Source: Acidobacteriota bacterium
GTDB lineage: Bacteria > Acidobacteriota > Terriglobia > Bryobacterales > Bryobacteraceae
Assembly (NCBI GenBank): GCA_018268935.1
Contig: JAFDVS010000100.1
Coordinates: forward strand, 17,476-73,474
DNA: 55,999 bases
Reading direction: 5' to 3'
The first letter of the stretch is position 1. Each line of letters opens with the position of its first letter. Position numbers and translations under genes: made by a program. A model generated the notes under the pieces. That model did no database searches and was not told the origin of the DNA. It saw nothing but the letters and a program-made list of their open reading frames with translations. Below, piece after piece: positions 52,576-55,999 of the stretch.

Positions 52576-54687
52576 ATGAGGCCGATCGTAGCCGGGCTTT
52601 GCGCCCTGGGCGCGTTATGTGTCGCCACCCAGGCGGGTTTGGGGCAGAGCAGGAATCCGCTGGCGGATCTCGATCTGGAGAAACTCGCCCAGATTCCCAT
52701 CGTTTCCGCTGCGCGCCATGAGCAAAGCCGGATGGGGAGCCCGCGCTCGGTGAGCGTAGTGACTTCGGAAGAAATCCGGCGGCGCAACTTTCGCACGGTC
52801 CCGGAAGCTGTGGGGTCGGTAGCCGGGGTCTACCTGCAGGAAACCAACTATGCGGGCGGCTCGCCGATTGTGAGGGGAATGGTGGGGAACCGGATTCTGC
52901 TGCTCATCAACGGCATCCGGCTGAATAATGGAATGTACCGTCTGGGGCCGAACCAGTATCTCAATCAAATCGACATCGACCAGGTGGACCGCATTGAAGT
53001 GGTGCGCGGCGCGGGCTCGGTTCTTTATGGCAGCGACGCATTCGGGGCGGTGATCAACGTCATCACGCGGCAGGCTCCGGATCCGCGTTCGGGCAAGGAA
53101 TTTTCCGGCGCGGCCCGCGTGCGCTTTGGGACGGCAAACGCGAGCGGGGTGGGAAGAGCGGATATTGCGGGGGCGGATGGCCGCATCGGTTTTTATGGCG
53201 GATTCTCAGAAAGCCGCTTTGGCGATCTCCATGCGGGGGGCAACCGCGGCGTACAGCCGTTCACCGGATACCGGCAAAGCGCCGGCGACCTGACGATGGC
53301 GGTGGCGCTCGGTCCGGCTCGCACACTGACGGCGGGAGTAAGCCGCCTCAAGCAGTATGACGTTCCGCGGACCGATGTCTTGCTGGAAGGCTCCGATTTG
53401 AAATACCTGTGGCACGGCCAGGGCCGTGACATGACTTACGTCCGCTACGAGCAGGCGGGCAGCAGGAAGTTCGCCGAGGGGTTGGTGGCCACCGTGGCCT
53501 TCTCTCGCCCGTTCGAAGACGTGATGCGTATACAGGCCTCGGCTCCGACGGTGGAACGCTTCCTCTCCGACCATGTGAACACGGCTACCTTTGGCTTGCA
53601 GCTCACGGCGCGCGCCGGAACCGCGCATGCTTTCACCTATGGTCTGGATGCGTCATCGGATTGGGTGGGCAGCACCCGCAGCGATCTTGACCTACGCAAT
53701 GGCATCTTCAGCGCGAAGCCCGGCAATTATGTGGATGGCAGCACATTCCGCGGTTTCGGCGGTTTCGTGCAGGATGAAGTGCGTATCTCCAACCGCCTGG
53801 ACGCGGTTTTTGGGCTGCGCGCGGACAGTTTCCACCTGGACACGGAGCCGCGCGATGCGGCCACGGGCGTGGTCAAGGTACATTCCGCTTCGAGCGCGGT
53901 CACCGGCAGCGGCTTCCTGCTGTGGAAGCTCGACCGGCGGGTGTCACTGGTGGGAGGTATCTCGCAGGGCTTTCGCGCGCCGAACCTGGACGATTCGTCG
54001 ATGCTCGGCAGTTCGGGGCTACGGTTTGAGATTCCCAACGCCGGCCTGAACCCGGAGCGCAGTGTGAACCTCGAATCGGGAATCCGCTTTCAGGGCAAAG
54101 TGGGCTCACTTTCGGTTGTCTACTTCCATGACCGTTATCACGATCTGATTGATCGGGCGCCGGCGCTGTATAACGGCCTGCCGTTTCTCGACCGCAATGC
54201 GAATGGGAAGCGTGAGGCGAATGAAGAACTCGTCTATCAGCGGCAAAACATCAGCCGCGCGCGGGTGAAAGGGATAGAAGCCGAGACGATGGTGAATCTC
54301 GCCGAGAACTGGACCTGGACACACCACATGACGTGGACGTATGGAACGGACGTCAGCCTGGCGCAGCCGCTGACACGGATCCCGCCCTTCTATGGAGCCT
54401 CGCGACTGACCTGGCAGCCGCGCGGGTTGTTTTGGGCGGAGGCTGCCCTGCTGGCGGCCACGGGGCAACACCGTCTGAGCGCGGCCGACATGGCGGATAT
54501 CCGCATCGGCCCAAACGGAACAGCGGGATATGCCGTGGTGCATCTGCGCGCGGGACTGCGAGGCACCATTCTCTCCGGACTCTCCGTGGCGTTGGAGAAT
54601 GTGACCAATCGCCGCTACCGGATGCACGGGTCGGGATTCGCCGCACCCGGAATCAACCTTATTGTGGGCTATGAACGTCCCTTTTGA
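52576..54687 (+). CDS. TonB-dependent receptor, classical plug-barrel type (CirA/BtuB-like)
   Basis: The 703-residue protein has a leader (IVAGLCALGALCVATQAGLG) and a plug domain from about residue 40 to 160: SVVTSEEIRRRNFRTVPEAV, GNRILLLINGIRLNNGMYRL, IDQVDRIEVVRGAGSVLYGS and FGAVINVITRQ. The barrel ends NLIVGYERPF with terminal Phe. It lacks the carboxypeptidase-like domain found in the other receptors of this window and belongs to the siderophore/vitamin type of receptor. It is followed after 3 bases by a YfiR-family gene and then a CHASE8 kinase gene. In this receptor-YfiR-signalling trio, a regulatory link to ligand uptake is plausible. The substrate is unknown. Confidence 0.93.
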   Translation: MRPIVAGLCALGALCVATQAGLGQSRNPLADLDLEKLAQIPIVSAARHEQSRMGSPRSVSVVTSEEIRRRNFRTVPEAVGSVAGVYLQETNYAGGSPIVRGMVGNRILLLINGIRLNNGMYRLGPNQYLNQIDIDQVDRIEVVRGAGSVLYGSDAFGAVINVITRQAPDPRSGKEFSGAARVRFGTANASGVGRADIAGADGRIGFYGGFSESRFGDLHAGGNRGVQPFTGYRQSAGDLTMAVALGPARTLTAGVSRLKQYDVPRTDVLLEGSDLKYLWHGQGRDMTYVRYEQAGSRKFAEGLVATVAFSRPFEDVMRIQASAPTVERFLSDHVNTATFGLQLTARAGTAHAFTYGLDASSDWVGSTRSDLDLRNGIFSAKPGNYVDGSTFRGFGGFVQDEVRISNRLDAVFGLRADSFHLDTEPRDAATGVVKVHSASSAVTGSGFLLWKLDRRVSLVGGISQGFRAPNLDDSSMLGSSGLRFEIPNAGLNPERSVNLESGIRFQGKVGSLSVVYFHDRYHDLIDRAPALYNGLPFLDRNANGKREANEELVYQRQNISRARVKGIEAETMVNLAENWTWTHHMTWTYGTDVSLAQPLTRIPPFYGASRLTWQPRGLFWAEAALLAATGQHRLSAADMADIRIGPNGTAGYAVVHLRAGLRGTILSGLSVALENVTNRRYRMHGSGFAAPGINLIVGYERPF

Positions 54688-54690
54688 GCC

Positions 54691-55206
54691 ATGTACCCGA
54701 TAGCTCTTGCCGTCATTCCGATCCTTGCCGCGGGGCTCAACCCGTTGGCGGGCGGCGGCCCCAGTGAGTCGGAAGTGAAGTCGGCTTATGTGCTGAACAT
54801 CCTGCGGCTCACGCAACGCAAGGATTCGGCGGGCACAGAGCTGCACCTCTGCCTGGTGCGCCCGGGCGTGCTGGAACCGGCTCTGCAGGCGCTGGATGGA
54901 ACACTGATTCAAGGACGCAGATTGAAGACCCGCACTGCCCAAAAGGAGCAGATCGACGGCTGCGATGTGCTCTTTTTCGGGGAGCTCTCGGGCGCCGCCA
55001 AGACGCTCAGCCGCGGTCATGCGATGGGCATGCTGACCATTGGGTGCGATGAGAAATTCCTCGGCATGTCGGGCATGGTTTCACTGGTGATGGAGCACCG
55101 GCGCATCGTTGTGGAGATCAACCAGGCCGCGTTGCGGTCACCAGCGTGGACCTTCAGTTCGCACCTGCTGGAGGTGGCCCGCGTCATCCAAGGGGGACTG
55201 CCATGA
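54691..55206 (+). CDS. YfiR family periplasmic protein (DUF4154)
   Basis: The 171-residue protein has a leader (MYPIALAVIPILAAG) and the DUF4154/YfiR pattern: SEVKSAYVLNILRLTQ, LCLVRPGVLEPALQALDG, CDVLFFGELSG, MLTIGCDEKFLGMSGMVSLV and RIVVEINQAALR. In Pseudomonas, YfiR is a periplasmic repressor of the diguanylate cyclase YfiN; here the next gene encodes a CHASE8-containing histidine kinase, so the same partner logic may apply to a kinase. It lies between the TonB receptor (3 bases) and the kinase (ATGA overlap of 4 bases), so the three genes should be co-translated. Three Cys residues are present, consistent with redox sensitivity in the family, but pairing cannot be inferred. Confidence 0.9.
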   Translation: MYPIALAVIPILAAGLNPLAGGGPSESEVKSAYVLNILRLTQRKDSAGTELHLCLVRPGVLEPALQALDGTLIQGRRLKTRTAQKEQIDGCDVLFFGELSGAAKTLSRGHAMGMLTIGCDEKFLGMSGMVSLVMEHRRIVVEINQAALRSPAWTFSSHLLEVARVIQGGLP

Positions 55207-55999
55207 ACCGGATGCGCTCGCTGTTTCACCGCCAGCCGATCGCCCGCAAGATTGCGGTTCTGATTACCGGGACCAGCATGCTGGTCATATTGCTGATGTC
55301 GGCGGCGTTTCTTCTGAATGAGTTGTATCAGGCCCGGAGGGCATTGCGCGGGCGAGCGGAAACGCTGGCGGAAGTAATCGGGTCGAATAGCAAGGCTTCG
55401 CTACTGTTCGGGGACCGGCAACGGGCAGGTGAGACGCTCGCCGGACTACGAGCGAGCCCCGCCATCCGGACTGCCGTGCTCTTTGACACCGAAGGGGATG
55501 CCTTCTCGAGCTACACCAGGGCGCAGGAGGGGCCGCACGAGGCGCTGGCCTGGATGAAGCCTTTCTTTCGTGTGCAGGCGCGGCGCAGCATTGAATTGGA
55601 CGGCCAGCCCGCCGGGAGCATTGAGATCGAAGCCGATGCACGGGAGGAGTTGTATGCGCGCTCGGGCTCGTTTCTTGTTCTCACAACCGCCGTCGGGGCG
55701 TCCATTCTGCTATTCGTTTTATGGCTGGCATCCCGTCTTCACGGGCTGATCTCGGCGCCGCTGCTGGGGCTGGCACGCGCGGCCCGCCACATCTCGGAGG
55801 GCGACTATTCGGTGCGCGCCGTGAAACATCACACCGACGAAATCGGGGTGCTCACGGATTCGTTCAATCACATGGTGGCAGAAGTGGACTCGAAGAGGCG
55901 TTCGCTGCTTGAGTTGAACGCGGAACTCGATATTGCGCGGCGCAAGGCAGACCAGGCGGCGCAGGCCAAGGCCGAATTCCTGGCCAACATGAGCCACGA
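55203..55999 (+). CDS. Sensor histidine kinase, N-terminal part with CHASE8 and HAMP domains (3' end outside window)
   Basis: The 265 visible residues contain a first transmembrane helix (IAVLITGTSMLVILLMSAAF), a periplasmic CHASE8-type sensor (AETLAEVIGSNSKASLLFGD ... IRTAVLFDTEGD), a second transmembrane helix (FLVLTTAVGASILLFVLWLA), a HAMP domain (SAPLLGLARAARHISEGDYS) and a coiled linker ending AKAEFLANMSH. The last bases are the first half of the HisKA H-box, so the kinase domain continues beyond the window. It overlaps the YfiR gene by 4 bases. YfiR-like proteins are thought to bind such periplasmic sensor domains. The frame and H-box position match the truncated kinase at the start of the window, except that about 4 bases would be missing between them. 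Confidence 0.93.
   Translation, partial: MNRMRSLFHRQPIARKIAVLITGTSMLVILLMSAAFLLNELYQARRALRGRAETLAEVIGSNSKASLLFGDRQRAGETLAGLRASPAIRTAVLFDTEGDAFSSYTRAQEGPHEALAWMKPFFRVQARRSIELDGQPAGSIEIEADAREELYARSGSFLVLTTAVGASILLFVLWLASRLHGLISAPLLGLARAARHISEGDYSVRAVKHHTDEIGVLTDSFNHMVAEVDSKRRSLLELNAELDIARRKADQAAQAKAEFLANMSH

Overview
The window looks like chromosomal DNA of an acidobacterium of the Solibacter/Bryobacter type. This is inferred from gene content: GC-rich, tightly packed genes; five very large Oar-like TonB-dependent receptors with an N-terminal carboxypeptidase-regulatory-like domain; a CRTAC1/ASPIC-UnbV protein behind a TPR protein; a Ser/Thr kinase with a beta-propeller; and a PEP-CTERM protein. 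The housekeeping pair topA-dprA argues against a plasmid or phage. I see no tRNA, rRNA, CRISPR array, transposase or integrase. No gap between genes exceeds about 180 bases; the larger ones (32034-32214, 41777-41939, 46163-46288) hold a terminator, a direct repeat plus hairpin, and a small hairpin.

Layout. 1-1425 is the 3' part of a hybrid histidine kinase. 1437-4532 (minus) is a three-gene overlapping operon: a TIGR00300/ornithine-cyclodeaminase-like protein, QueF and a coiled-coil methyltransferase. 4604-9376 is a signalling block: a response regulator whose PP2C phosphatase half has been deleted and frameshifted, a 1254-residue sensor kinase with an extracytoplasmic beta-propeller, and a second receiver protein. 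9461-16348 is an overlapping operon of TonB receptor, TPR protein and CRTAC1-like protein. 16345-21324 (minus) encodes a membrane-bound, Tat-exported formate dehydrogenase (alpha, beta, gamma, FdhE). Its alpha subunit is a selenoprotein read through an in-frame UGA followed by a SECIS-like hairpin.

21407-28344 is a catabolic-looking cluster: TonB receptor, secreted beta-propeller glycosidase-like protein, enolase-superfamily enzyme and a polytopic membrane protein. 28341-35910 (minus) holds two tandem, highly similar TonB receptors. 36032-37297 is an OFA-type MFS transporter. 37388-46162 combines a Ser/Thr kinase with a beta-propeller, a divergent membrane protein with a winged-helix-like DNA-binding domain and two malectin domains, a TonB receptor with a tandem direct repeat upstream, and an intact subclass-B3-like metallo-beta-lactamase. 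46289-51247 holds a PEP-CTERM protein, an ECF-like sigma factor, topA and dprA. 51263-55999 holds a Cys-rich secreted protein, a classical TonB receptor, a YfiR-family protein and the 5' part of a CHASE8/HAMP hybrid kinase.

The common theme is sensing and import of polymers or glycans across the outer membrane: receptors sit beside extracytoplasmic sensors (propeller kinase, malectin regulator, YfiR/CHASE8 kinase). Several genes have a sigma70-like -10 box 6-10 bases before the start codon, which suggests leaderless or near-leaderless mRNAs. The most notable items are the UGA-coded selenocysteine in the formate dehydrogenase, the malectin-domain regulator with its candidate operator, the tandem receptor duplication, and the REC-PP2C gene caught in decay.
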